Of a stretch of 14,927 nucleotides of DNA, positions 8,048 to 14,927 are shown one piece after another. Position 1 is the first letter of the stretch. Each line of letters opens with the position of its first letter. Position numbers and translations under genes: made by a program. Origin of the DNA: JBOGEB01 sp050743125 (GTDB lineage: Bacteria > Actinomycetota > Nitriliruptoria > Euzebyales > Egibacteraceae); NCBI GenBank assembly GCA_050743125.1, contig JBOGEB010000100.1:1-14927 (forward strand), written 5' to 3'. The notes under the pieces are model-generated. The model made no database searches. It was not told the origin of the DNA and saw nothing but the letters and a program-made list of their open reading frames with translations.

Positions 8048-9670
8048 TCAGTCCCTGCGGAGCAGGCCGGTGAGCGCGCCGACGAGCAGTGTGGTCAGCG
8101 TCCATCCTGCGGCGATCGAGAACCAGGTGAGATACCAGATGCCGTACGGCTTGCGGGGATCAGGCACCCAGAGCTCCTGGCGAAGGTCGACGATCGGCAG
8201 GAGCACATCGAGGGTGTAGATGGCCGGGTAGAAGGCGGGATGCGGATCGTACGTGGTGAGCATCATCGCGCCGGCCGAGAACGCTCGGGCGAACACGAAC
8301 CAACCAACCAGGAAGACGACCGCAAGACCCGCGAGCGCGCGCCACGGCTGGTACCCGTGGCCGACTGCCCGACCGAGGAACCAGTTCCAGTACTTGGCCG
8401 GCCCCCGGAGTTCCGCGCGGTGGTGCTCCTGCTTGGCCATGGCGACCTTGCGAGCGTCGCTGTCACGGCCGGCCGCTCGGTAGGTGGCGATGAGCTGCTC
8501 ATAGCTCGAGGGTGAATACCGGTCCTGCCGCTCGAGCCAGCGCAGGCGATCTGCGGCATGCCCGAGAGGATAGAGGGACTCGTAGACGAACCCGTCAAGT
8601 CTGAGCGTCGAGGAAGACCAGGTCCGCTCGTCGTCCTGGAAGGGTCCGACGCGGGCGTTGTCGAAGCTGATGTGGCCCTCGGGGGCGTGGGACGGTTTCC
8701 ATATGACGCGTCCTGCGACGGTTACTCCGGCGGCATTGAAGGCCAGGCGGCCGGGGTTGTGAAGCCTTGCGCCCCAGCAGTTGAGTTCCCCGCCAATGCG
8801 GGCACCAGGGATCCAGACTGCCCCGTCTGCCTCGAACGGTGTCTTGTCCTTGTTGTTGAGGAACATTCCGCGATCGACGATGATCCCCTCGGCCCGAAGC
8901 GCATCGCGTCTGGGGTTGGTAAAGCGTCCGCCCTTGCAGTCGAGTCGTCCGTGGATCGTGGCGCCGGTGAGCCGGACCTCGCCCTGGACCTCGAAGCGAG
9001 CGCCGTGGGCGCCGGTGAGGCGCACGTCCCCGTTGACCGTGATCCCCTCCGCGTTGAGGGCATTGCCATCGGGATTCGTGAACCATCCGCCTGCGCAGTT
9101 CAGCTGTCCGCCGATGCTGGCGCGGACGAGGCGAATCTCGCCATGGGGCTTCGAAGCGGGCGGTATCGTCGCCGTTGAGCCACACGCCACCTTCGACGGT
9201 CATGCCGTGGCCGGCGAGGGCGGCTCCATTCTGGTTGGTCACACGCCCGCCTTTGGCGTAGAGGTCTCCCCCAATGTGTGCACCTCGCAGGCGCACCCAC
9301 CCTTGTGACGTGAAGCCGTGGTCGAGTTGGAGATCGCCCTGGAGATGCAAACCGGTGGCGTCGAGGCTTACAAGGTGGCACCCGTCAGCCGGATCGTTTC
9401 GGCGCGTGCGTGGCGCAGCCAGATCGGTGCGTCGAACGTGCAGTCCCGCAGCCTCAGCGGGTGGGAGAGGAGCGCGGACTCGAGGTCCAACGTGCCGGTG
9501 ACGTGGGCGCCGCGCAGGTCGAGGCCCCGGGGATGGCTGCCGAGCGAGTCGGCCTTGGTGAGCAGCTCGCGGAGGAACGCGGCCGGCACCTCGGCGCCAC
9601 CCAGGTCGATCTGCTCGCCCGTTCGGGCGGCGGCGAGGATCGCGGATTCGGTGGTCGACGGGGGATCCAT
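8048..9670 (-). pseudogene. Frameshifted repeat-rich membrane protein
   Basis: Reads from ATG 9670 to TGA 8048 only through two compensating frameshifts. Frame 1 (MDPPSTTES..., LDLRGAHVTGTLDLES) hits TAA at 9370-9368. The next frame carries LRGAHIGGDLYAKGG. At 9144-9147 a run of four bases (GGGG on the plus strand, CCCC in the coding sense) returns to frame 1, where IRLVRASIGGQLNC, VRLTGATIHGRLDCKG and VWIPGARIGGELNCWG follow. The span is exactly 541 codons. The repeats, one about every 40-45 residues, predict a right-handed beta-solenoid like pentapeptide-type proteins. Two membrane helices lie near the C terminus (around LAGLAVVFLVGWFVF and WYLTWFSIAAGWTLTTLLV). Similar actinobacterial proteins are labelled membrane-associated oxidoreductase, a name I would not trust. 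It begins 5 nt after the hydrolase gene, in the same apparent operon. Either the gene is decaying or the sequence has two indel errors. Confidence 0.7.
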
Positions 9671-9675
9671 GGCCG

Positions 9676-10632
9676 CTACGGCGCGACTGCGGTGCGGCCC
9701 TCTGCGCGCAGCGTGAAGTAGCGCATGAGGCCCATTGCGTTGGACGCGTAGCCGCTCAGGAGATTGATGCGCCGCCCTGCCTCGGGGTCGTCCAGAACGG
9801 CCTGCTCGACATCGTCGCAGAACCGTGCGGCCAGCGTCTCGACGACGTGGTCCAGCTCACAGTGCTCGGCCATGGCGGCTTCAGCGGTTTCAGCCCAGGC
9901 CGCCAGGCGGGCGGAGGCCTCGTCCAGGGCCTCTGCAGGCGCCATGTCGACCGGCCCGTAATGTGCCAGGTGGATCGCGGCCGGGGCGAGCGCGCGGTAG
10001 CGGTCGAGCGTGCGCTGGGCCAGGATCAGGTCGAAGTCTGGGGGCGGGGTGGCGGGGCGGATGGCGCTCATGCCGGGCAGCTTGACCCCGACGGAGTCCC
10101 CGACGAAGAGCAGTCCAGCGTCGGGGTCGAAGGCGGCGATGTGATGCTTGGCGTGGCCGGGGGTGTGGAGCAGCTCCAGCCGGCGACCGCCGCCGAGGTC
10201 CAGGCGGTCGCCGTCGGCGACGCCACGTACGCGCTCACCTTCGACCGGTGTGCAGTCACCGTAGACCGTATCCATGAGTTCGTCGCCGTACACCCGGCGG
10301 GAGCTGGCGTTGAGCCGCCCGGGATCCACAAGGTGACGGGCGCCGACCTCACTGACGAGCACGGTCGCGCTGGAGAAGACCTCCGCGAGGTCGCCTGCGC
10401 CGCCCGCGTGATCGAGGTGGATGTGGCTGAGGACGAGGTAGGCGAGGTCGGAAGGGCCCATACCGACCTGTGCGAGGGCCTCGATGACGTTGCTGATCGA
10501 CCGCGCGGGGCCGCACTCGATCAACGTTGGCCTGGGGGCGTCGATGAGGTATCCGGCGGTCACCTTGGCCAGGCCGGCCGTTCGCGTATCGATCGCGAGC
10601 ACGCCGTCCGCGAGCGGCTCGAGTTCCGTCAT
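9676..10632 (-). CDS. Metallo-beta-lactamase-fold hydrolase
   Basis: 318 residues. ATG 10632 overlaps the stop of the upstream permease gene (ATGA), which fixes the start; the frame is open back to 11031, but that part is antisense-like and Arg/His-rich. Metal ligands are all visible: H70-x-H72-x-D74-H75 (SHIHLDHAGG), H160 (HTPGHAKHH), D179 (VGDSVG) and H224 (AHYGPVD), a two-metal site like that of glyoxalase II-type hydrolases. An N-terminal segment (GYLIDAPRPTLIECGPARS) is typical of cytosolic members that hydrolyse thioesters or lactones. The helical C-terminal part is a family extension. The substrate is unknown. It is probably co-transcribed and translationally coupled with the permease. 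Confidence 0.88.
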   Translation of the reverse strand: MTELEPLADGVLAIDTRTAGLAKVTAGYLIDAPRPTLIECGPARSISNVIEALAQVGMGPSDLAYLVLSHIHLDHAGGAGDLAEVFSSATVLVSEVGARHLVDPGRLNASSRRVYGDELMDTVYGDCTPVEGERVRGVADGDRLDLGGGRRLELLHTPGHAKHHIAAFDPDAGLLFVGDSVGVKLPGMSAIRPATPPPDFDLILAQRTLDRYRALAPAAIHLAHYGPVDMAPAEALDEASARLAAWAETAEAAMAEHCELDHVVETLAARFCDDVEQAVLDDPEAGRRINLLSGYASNAMGLMRYFTLRAEGRTAVAP

Positions 10633-11858
10633 GCGCCGACTTCTCCGGCAGGGCGGACTCTCGGCTGCGGTCGGGGCTCGACCGGCAGTGGGACCTCCTC
10701 CAGCTCGGTGATGAGCTCGTGGCGGCGGATGTAGGTCGTGAGCAGCGCTTGGATGATCGCGGTGGCCGGCAGCGCGAGCAGGGCGCCGACCGCGCCGAGC
10801 AGCGTTCCGCCGATGATGACGGAGATGAACGCGACCGCCGGGTGGACGTCCATCGTGCGGGCTTGGATCCGTGGGGCGATGAGGTAGTTCTCGACCTGCT
10901 GATAGCCCACCAGGAGCAGGACGACCCACACGATGTCGACAGGGTTGTGGATGGCGGCCACGATGACGACGAGGACGCCACCGAGGTACGTCCCGACGAC
11001 CGGCACGAACGCGCTGGTGATCCCGACCCACAGGCCGAGCGCCATCGGGTACGGCACGCCGATGACCAGCAGGACCAGCGCATTCACGGCCGCGCAGACG
11101 ATGGCGAGGAGCACGCGGCTGTAGACGTAGCCCCCGGTCTTCGCGACAGCGAGCTCCCAGATCGCGAGCAGCTCACGCTGGCGCCCGGGGGGCAGAGGGA
11201 GGGCGAGCGTACGCCGGAACCGCGGCCCGTCCGCGACGAGGTAGAACGTCAGGAGCGCGACGGTGAGGAGCCGGAAGACGGCGCCGAGCGCGGCGGCGCC
11301 GATGCTCACGACGTTCCCAGCGGCGCCGAGCGCCAGCCCCTGCAGCTGCCGCCCGAAGTCGGCGCTCAAGCGGGTGATCTCGGCTTGCAGCTGCGGAGAG
11401 GCCTGGAGATCCCGGGCGAACGGCAGCGGCAGCCGGGACAGGAGCGCGATCGCCTCGTCGAGGGACTGTGGCGCGCGGTTGACGAGCTCGGCGACCTGGC
11501 CAATGAGCAGGGGCAGTATGGCGGCGATCATCGCGGCGGCGGCGACCAGGAGCCCCAGGAACACCGCCATCGTCGCGAGGCCGCGCCGCCAGCCGCGGCG
11601 CCCGAGGTACTGCACGGCTGGCTCCATCGCGAAGGACAGGAACAGCGACACGGCGAGCATGACCAGGATCGTCCGTAGCGCCCGGACGACCATGAGCGTG
11701 GCGTAGGCGCCCAGGAGCACGCCGATGAGGCCGAGCAGCCGGCCAGGTGTGAGCCATGGCTCGCGCCTGATGATCGGTGCAAGCCCATCCGTCCGGCCGC
11801 TGGGGACGCCGCTTCCTTGAGCCGACCCGATCCCCGGCGGTACGTGTCCAGTACTCAT
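10629..11858 (-). CDS. AI-2E family transporter
   Basis: 409 residues from ATG 11858 (MSTGHVPPG). An upstream GTG at 11939 would add 27 residues, and no strong RBS decides between them. Hydrophobic segments at about 41-60, 62-78, 96-120, 182-208, 248-267, 270-300, 308-325 and 340-375 give the seven to eight helices usual for this family. The family signature QVENYLIAPRI is at 321-331, and the GVPYPMALGLWVGI / FVPVVGTYLGG block is at 267-294. Members are integral membrane permeases, named for export of autoinducer-2 by TqsA, though many act as ion or antiporter-type exporters; the substrate here is unknown. It is the first gene of a minus-strand operon with the hydrolase and the broken solenoid gene, and is divergent from the small TPR gene. 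Confidence 0.88.
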   Translation of the reverse strand: MSTGHVPPGIGSAQGSGVPSGRTDGLAPIIRREPWLTPGRLLGLIGVLLGAYATLMVVRALRTILVMLAVSLFLSFAMEPAVQYLGRRGWRRGLATMAVFLGLLVAAAAMIAAILPLLIGQVAELVNRAPQSLDEAIALLSRLPLPFARDLQASPQLQAEITRLSADFGRQLQGLALGAAGNVVSIGAAALGAVFRLLTVALLTFYLVADGPRFRRTLALPLPPGRQRELLAIWELAVAKTGGYVYSRVLLAIVCAAVNALVLLVIGVPYPMALGLWVGITSAFVPVVGTYLGGVLVVIVAAIHNPVDIVWVVLLLVGYQQVENYLIAPRIQARTMDVHPAVAFISVIIGGTLLGAVGALLALPATAIIQALLTTYIRRHELITELEEVPLPVEPRPQPRVRPAGEVGA

Positions 11859-11989
11859 GGGCGCACCGTAGGCCCGCAGGCGCCGCCGGGCAAGGTCTTC
11901 CCCGTGGACGGGCCGCTGTGTCGACCATCCCCCGCTCACGATACCGTGGCCTGCGGAGCCTCAACGGGCGAGGACCGAGGGGGTTGGAC

Positions 11990-12382
11990 ATGACGGAGCA
12001 GCCGTCCGAGCACCAGGTGTATGCGCTGTACCAGCAGGGCCGCAGCCGGCTCGCCGACGGCAACCCCCACGGGGCCGCTGCGGCGCTCGAGGAGGCGCTC
12101 GCCCAGCAGGCGGCTGATCGCCAGCCGGAGAAGGCCTCGCTGCATGAGGAGTTGGGCCGTGCCTACTTCGCGTCATCGCAGATCCAACGGGCACGCGCGG
12201 AGTTCGAGCGGGCATTAGCGCTCGACCCCTCCAACGACTTCGCTCATTTCAGCATCGGCCGCTGTTACGAGCGCCAGGGACGGCTCGGGGACGCCGCGAA
12301 GCATTACAAGCTCGCCAACGCCCTCGCCGACCGGGACGTCTACCAAGCCGCGCTCGCTCGGGTTCTCGCGCGGCTGGGCTGA
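11990..12382 (+). CDS. Small tetratricopeptide-repeat protein
   Basis: 130 residues. ATG 11990 has GAGGGGG (11976-11982) 7 nt upstream. Three TPR-like units are visible at about residues 8-41, 49-82 (LHEELGRAYFASSQIQRARAEFERALALDP, shown here in parts: LGRAYFASSQ, AEFERALALDP) and 83-116 (FSIGRCYERQGRLGDAAKHY). It has no signal peptide or membrane segment, so it is probably a cytosolic protein-protein interaction module. It diverges from the permease operon across a ~130-bp gap that must hold both promoters, and converges on the rhomboid gene with 11 nt between stops. Partner unknown. Confidence 0.85.
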   Translation: MTEQPSEHQVYALYQQGRSRLADGNPHGAAAALEEALAQQAADRQPEKASLHEELGRAYFASSQIQRARAEFERALALDPSNDFAHFSIGRCYERQGRLGDAAKHYKLANALADRDVYQAALARVLARLG

Positions 12383-12393
12383 ACTGTCGGTTT

Positions 12394-13125
12394 CTACCAG
12401 CGCGGTCGCTGGGCGCGGGATCCTCGGACAGACAACGTCACCAGCACGCCGAACACGAAACCGGCGACGTGGGCGAGGTAGGCGACGCCGCCGCCGGCCA
12501 TCGACGTGGCCTGAGTCACCTGGTTGAGCTGGAGAACGAACCACAGGCCGAGCACGATCAGGGCGGGAAGCTCGATCGGCAGGAAGAGGAGGAAGGGGAC
12601 GAGGCTGGTGATACGGGCGCGGGGGAACAGCACGAGGTAGGCGCCGAGCACCCCCGCGATCGCGCCGGAGGCACCGACGAGCGTGCTGAGGCTGCCGAGG
12701 TTCGCCATGGTGAACACGGCCGTGGCGACCAGGCCGGCGAGCAGGTAGAAGCCGAGGAAGCGCAGGGGGCCGAACACGTCCTCGATGTTGTTCCCGAAGA
12801 CCCACAGGTAGAGCATGTTGCCGAGCAGGTGGATCCAGCTCGCGTGGAGGAACAGGCTGGAAAGCGTGGCGAAGTAGACGTTCTTGGCCGGGAACGGCTG
12901 GATCGGGCAGTTGGTCGTGGAGGCGACCTCGGCGGCGCCGAGCGGCGCGCCCTGCGCCAGCTCTCTGGGGACCGTCGCCCACTGAAGGAAGAACGACTCC
13001 TGTACGCAGCGGCCAGCGCTCCACGGTTCAAAGAGCACGAAGATCGTGACGTTCGCGGCCACGAGCGCCAGAGTCACCCAGGCGGTGCGGCGGGTCGGGT
13101 TGTTGTCGCCGACAGGGATGACCAT
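12394..13125 (-). CDS. Rhomboid family intramembrane serine protease
   Basis: 243 residues. ATG 13125 has GAGGAG 6 nt upstream, which settles the start against a longer open frame to 13338. The catalytic dyad is S153 in VGASGAIAG and H219 in YLAHVAGF. The HASWIHLLGNMLYLW block (94-108) supplies the conserved H94, H99 and N103, and FGNNIEDVFG follows. About six membrane helices are visible. Rhomboids cleave transmembrane substrates within or near the membrane; the substrate here is unknown. A loop between helix 1 and the active-site region (about 34-85) contains C40 and C73, possibly an extracytoplasmic disulfide. It is monocistronic by layout. Confidence 0.92.
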   Translation of the reverse strand: MVIPVGDNNPTRRTAWVTLALVAANVTIFVLFEPWSAGRCVQESFFLQWATVPRELAQGAPLGAAEVASTTNCPIQPFPAKNVYFATLSSLFLHASWIHLLGNMLYLWVFGNNIEDVFGPLRFLGFYLLAGLVATAVFTMANLGSLSTLVGASGAIAGVLGAYLVLFPRARITSLVPFLLFLPIELPALIVLGLWFVLQLNQVTQATSMAGGGVAYLAHVAGFVFGVLVTLSVRGSRAQRPRW

Positions 13126-13197
13126 GGATCTCCTCAGGGCGTGTGTCGTACCTTGGGCCAGAGCGCTGCCGTGGGCGGGTTTCGCTGGTCCTCCTCG

Positions 13198-13282
13198 GGT
13201 GTGGAGCGGTGAGGCGTCCTGGTGCGCTTTCGTCCGCGATTTGGCGACACCATCCTCCGGAGCTCCGACACAGGTTCCCCTG
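13198..13282 (+). repeat. R2 repeat, copy a
   Basis: Aligns along about 85 bp with the reverse complement of 14759-14843. Exact shared blocks include TGGAGCGGTGAG, CGACACC and TCCTCCGGAG. It sits in the 288-bp divergent region between the rhomboid and phasin-like genes. An ORF reading through it is a ghost. Confidence 0.75.
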
Positions 13283-13413
13283 CTCTTCAGACCGCGGGGC
13301 AGGCCGGAGTATGCCATCGTCCCGCGCGCGGCCGGCATGGGTCAGGCTGCTTGGAGCCCCACGCAGTTATGCTGCTTCGGGAAGCCAGCGTCCGGCCTTG
13401 AAAGGAGCACACT

Positions 13414-13761
13414 GTGGACACCGCCTGGCAGCGGTATGCCGATGTGGCCACTGGCTTCACCCAGATGGCGCAGAGGCGCGCCGAGCAGGTCGTGCGCGCG
13501 CTCGTCCGCCGGGGCGAGGTCGAGGCGAGCAGGCGCGAGAAGACCGTCGAGGACCTGCTCGCACGGGTCGACCCGGTCCGCCGGCTCGGTTTGGCGAGGC
13601 GGTCTGACGTCGACCGGCTGCAGGACAAGGTCTCCCGCCTGGAGGCCACGATTCACAATCTCGGGGGCACCGGGACGGGGTCGAAGCCCTCAGGGGCACA
13701 GAGGGCGGCCAAGCCGCCGAGGCCTGACACGACCGAGCCGATGGAGGGTGAGCCGTCGTGA
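13414..13761 (+). CDS. Phasin-like coiled-coil protein
   Basis: 115 residues. GTG 13414 has AAAGGAG about 6 nt upstream; a TATGCT at 13368-13373 could be a -10 box. Residues about 13-85 are strongly helical and charged (QRRAEQVVRALVRRGE, SDVDRLQDKVSRLEATI), ending in a short coiled coil, followed by a polar Pro/Gly-rich tail. This resembles the small phasin / polyhydroxyalkanoate-regulator-like proteins of Actinobacteria, but similarity of this kind is weak evidence and PHA granules need not be involved. It overlaps the next gene by 4 bp (GTGA). Confidence 0.75.
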   Translation: MDTAWQRYADVATGFTQMAQRRAEQVVRALVRRGEVEASRREKTVEDLLARVDPVRRLGLARRSDVDRLQDKVSRLEATIHNLGGTGTGSKPSGAQRAAKPPRPDTTEPMEGEPS

Positions 13762-13910
13762 CCGATCCGTTGGAGGAGCTCTCCGGCCGGCTCACCGCGC
13801 TGGACTCCCAGCCCGTCGAGGCTCACCCGGAGGTGCTCGAGCAGGTGCACCGCGCGATCGTTGAGGAGCTGGAGGCGCTCGCGGCATCGACCAGGCCGCC
13901 GCCCGAGTAA
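13758..13910 (+). CDS. 50-residue conserved hypothetical protein upstream of tlyA
   Basis: Short gene MTDPLEELSGRL...STRPPPE. GTG 13758 overlaps the upstream stop (GTGA), and its TAA shares a base with the tlyA ATG (TAATG), so it is locked between two real genes by translational coupling. The product is acidic and helical with no Cys. A 58-residue protein of unknown function (Rv1693) holds the same place before tlyA in Mycobacterium tuberculosis, as I recall, so it may be the same family. It is small enough to be missed by default gene calling. Confidence 0.75.
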   Translation: MTDPLEELSGRLTALDSQPVEAHPEVLEQVHRAIVEELEALAASTRPPPE

Positions 13911-14725
13911 TGCCCCCCGCCCGGCGCGCGCGCCACCGCGTTCGATTAGACACCGAGCTCGTCCGCTGCGGCTTGGCCACGAGCCGCGCGGAGGCCCAGC
14001 GCCTCATCGAGGCCGGCAGGGTGACGGTCCGCGGGGCGCCAGCGTCGAAGGCCGCTGCCCTCGTCGCCCCCGGCGACCCGGTGGCGGTGACCGGCGGGCC
14101 AGCCGAGTACGCCTCACGCGGCGGGATCAAGCTCGCGGGCGCCCTCGACGCGCTCGGGGTCTATGTCGATGGCCGTAGCTGCCTCGACGCGGGTGCGTCG
14201 ACCGGGGGGTTCACCGACGTGCTCCTCCGTCATGGCGCTGCGCGGGTCGTCGCGATCGACGTCGGCTACGGGCAGCTTGCCTGGTCACTGCGGACCGATC
14301 CCCGGGTTGTCACCCTCGACCGCGTCAACGTCCGCTTCCTCACCCCGGAGCTGGTGCCGCCGCCGGCTCCGGACCTCGTGGTGGCGGACCTGTCGTTCAT
14401 TTCGCTCACGCTCGTGCTGCCCGCGCTGCGGTCGGTGGCGACGCCAGATGCGGACTTCGTGCCGTTGGTGAAGCCCCAGTTCGAGGCTGGCCGCGGCCGG
14501 GTCGGCAAGGGCGGGGTCGTCCGGGATCCCGATACCTGGGCCAAAGCGATGCGCCGGGTGGTCGACAGCGGCGCTGACCTCGGTCTCAGCCTGCGCAGCG
14601 CGGTCGCCTCGCCGCTGCCGGGCCCCGCGGGCAACGTCGAGTTCTTCCTCCACCTCCGCGCCGGCGGAGGTGGGAATGCCGACGCCGCGATCAGGGCGGC
14701 GATCGCGGGAGCGCCGCTAGAGTGA
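13910..14725 (+). CDS. tlyA: TlyA family rRNA (cytidine-2'-O)-methyltransferase
   Basis: 271 residues, the usual length. An N-terminal S4-type RNA-binding domain covers about residues 11-60 (RLDTELVRCGLATSRAEAQRLI, given in parts as LVRCGLATSR and QRLIEAGRVTVRG). The linker ASRGGIKL contains K74. The Rossmann methyltransferase fold has motif I DAGASTGGFTD (93-103), VVADLSFISL with D160, LVKPQFEAGR with K188, and NVEFF with E244. K74-D160-K188-E244 matches the K-D-K-E catalytic set of this family. TlyA methylates C1409 of 16S and C1920 of 23S rRNA and is known for capreomycin/viomycin susceptibility in mycobacteria. In many Actinobacteria an NAD kinase gene and recN follow; here an R2 repeat follows directly and the window ends. 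Confidence 0.95.
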   Translation: MPPARRARHRVRLDTELVRCGLATSRAEAQRLIEAGRVTVRGAPASKAAALVAPGDPVAVTGGPAEYASRGGIKLAGALDALGVYVDGRSCLDAGASTGGFTDVLLRHGAARVVAIDVGYGQLAWSLRTDPRVVTLDRVNVRFLTPELVPPPAPDLVVADLSFISLTLVLPALRSVATPDADFVPLVKPQFEAGRGRVGKGGVVRDPDTWAKAMRRVVDSGADLGLSLRSAVASPLPGPAGNVEFFLHLRAGGGGNADAAIRAAIAGAPLE

Positions 14726-14758
14726 GGCGGCGTGGACGCTGTCAGGCGCGCTGACGCC

Positions 14759-14843
14759 ACAGAACATGTGTCGAAACTCCGGAGGACGGTGTCGGGGAGT
14801 CGCCGACGAGGGCTCACCGGGGCGTCTCACCGCTCCAAACCTA
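14759..14843 (-). repeat. R2 repeat, copy b (inverted)
   Basis: The reverse complement matches 13198-13282, with shared blocks TGGAGCGGTGAG, TCCTCCGGAG and CGACAC. It starts about 35 bp after the tlyA stop. The two copies bracket the phasin-like, 50-residue and tlyA genes. Confidence 0.75.
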
Positions 14844-14878
14844 AGAACGTGTTTGAGATTGTTGTGGGAGGTCGCGTC

Positions 14879-14927
14879 GCGTCGGGTTCCGCTCGCGAAG
14901 AGCCTTTTAGGTCGCTCCACCCGACGC
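14879..14927. repeat. Short inverted repeat at the window end
   Basis: GCGTCGGGT (14879-14887) and ACCCGACGC (14919-14927) are perfect 9-bp inverted repeats with a 31-nt loop that ends at the window edge. It could be a terminator-like hairpin or the end of a mobile element; the rest is not visible. No gene is supported from 14726 to 14927. Confidence 0.45.

Noticed and set aside
10633..11031. N-terminal extension of the metallo-hydrolase frame
   Set aside because: It overlaps the permease gene in another frame. The ATGA at 10629-10632 is a natural coupled start, and the protein from there has normal family length.
13126..13338. N-terminal extension of the rhomboid frame
   Set aside because: It reads through repeat R2; ATG 13125 has a good RBS and starts shortly before the first membrane helix.

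Overview
The window looks like a piece of a high-GC actinobacterial chromosome. The 23S rRNA is long (about 3,066 nt once its intron is removed) and has an extra helix-54-type arm, which is typical of Actinobacteria. The right end carries a tlyA operon with a tiny upstream ORF, an order also seen in mycobacteria. Most protein genes use G/C at nearly every third codon position. I cannot assign an order; a deep actinobacterial lineage is a guess.

Layout. Positions 1-236 are a 16S-23S spacer with no tRNA, a boxA-like site and the left arm of a perfect 20-bp processing stem. Positions 237-4005 are the 23S rRNA, interrupted at 2332-3034 by a 703-nt group I intron. The insertion point follows E. 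coli U1931, and the intron carries a decayed LAGLIDADG homing endonuclease gene. 5S rRNA (4099-4215) and a strong hairpin terminator close the rRNA operon. Next comes a gene for a protein with an Arg/Gly-rich head and a TPR-like tail (4443-5603), flanked by inverted copies of an ~85-bp repeat (R1).

The most striking locus is 5901-8033. A B12-binding-type radical SAM gene reads through an in-frame UGA into Cys-Sec-Ala-Glu-Pro, and a 7-bp SECIS-like hairpin sits just past the UGA. The reading frame then ends 12 nt before a DUF169 gene. This matches the rare CUAEP/CCAEP-tail radical SAM selenoprotein family, and the apparent stop codon would normally hide it.

On the minus strand (11858 to 8048) lies an apparent operon: an AI-2E-type permease, a metallo-beta-lactamase-fold hydrolase (ATGA overlap), then a repeat-rich membrane protein broken by two compensating frameshifts. 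A small TPR gene diverges from it and converges on a rhomboid protease gene. Diverging from the rhomboid gene is a translationally coupled set: a phasin-like coiled-coil protein, a 50-residue protein and TlyA, the rRNA 2'-O-methyltransferase. A second repeat family (R2, ~85 bp) brackets this set in inverted orientation. The last ~80 bases hold only a short inverted repeat that may be the edge of something cut off by the window end.
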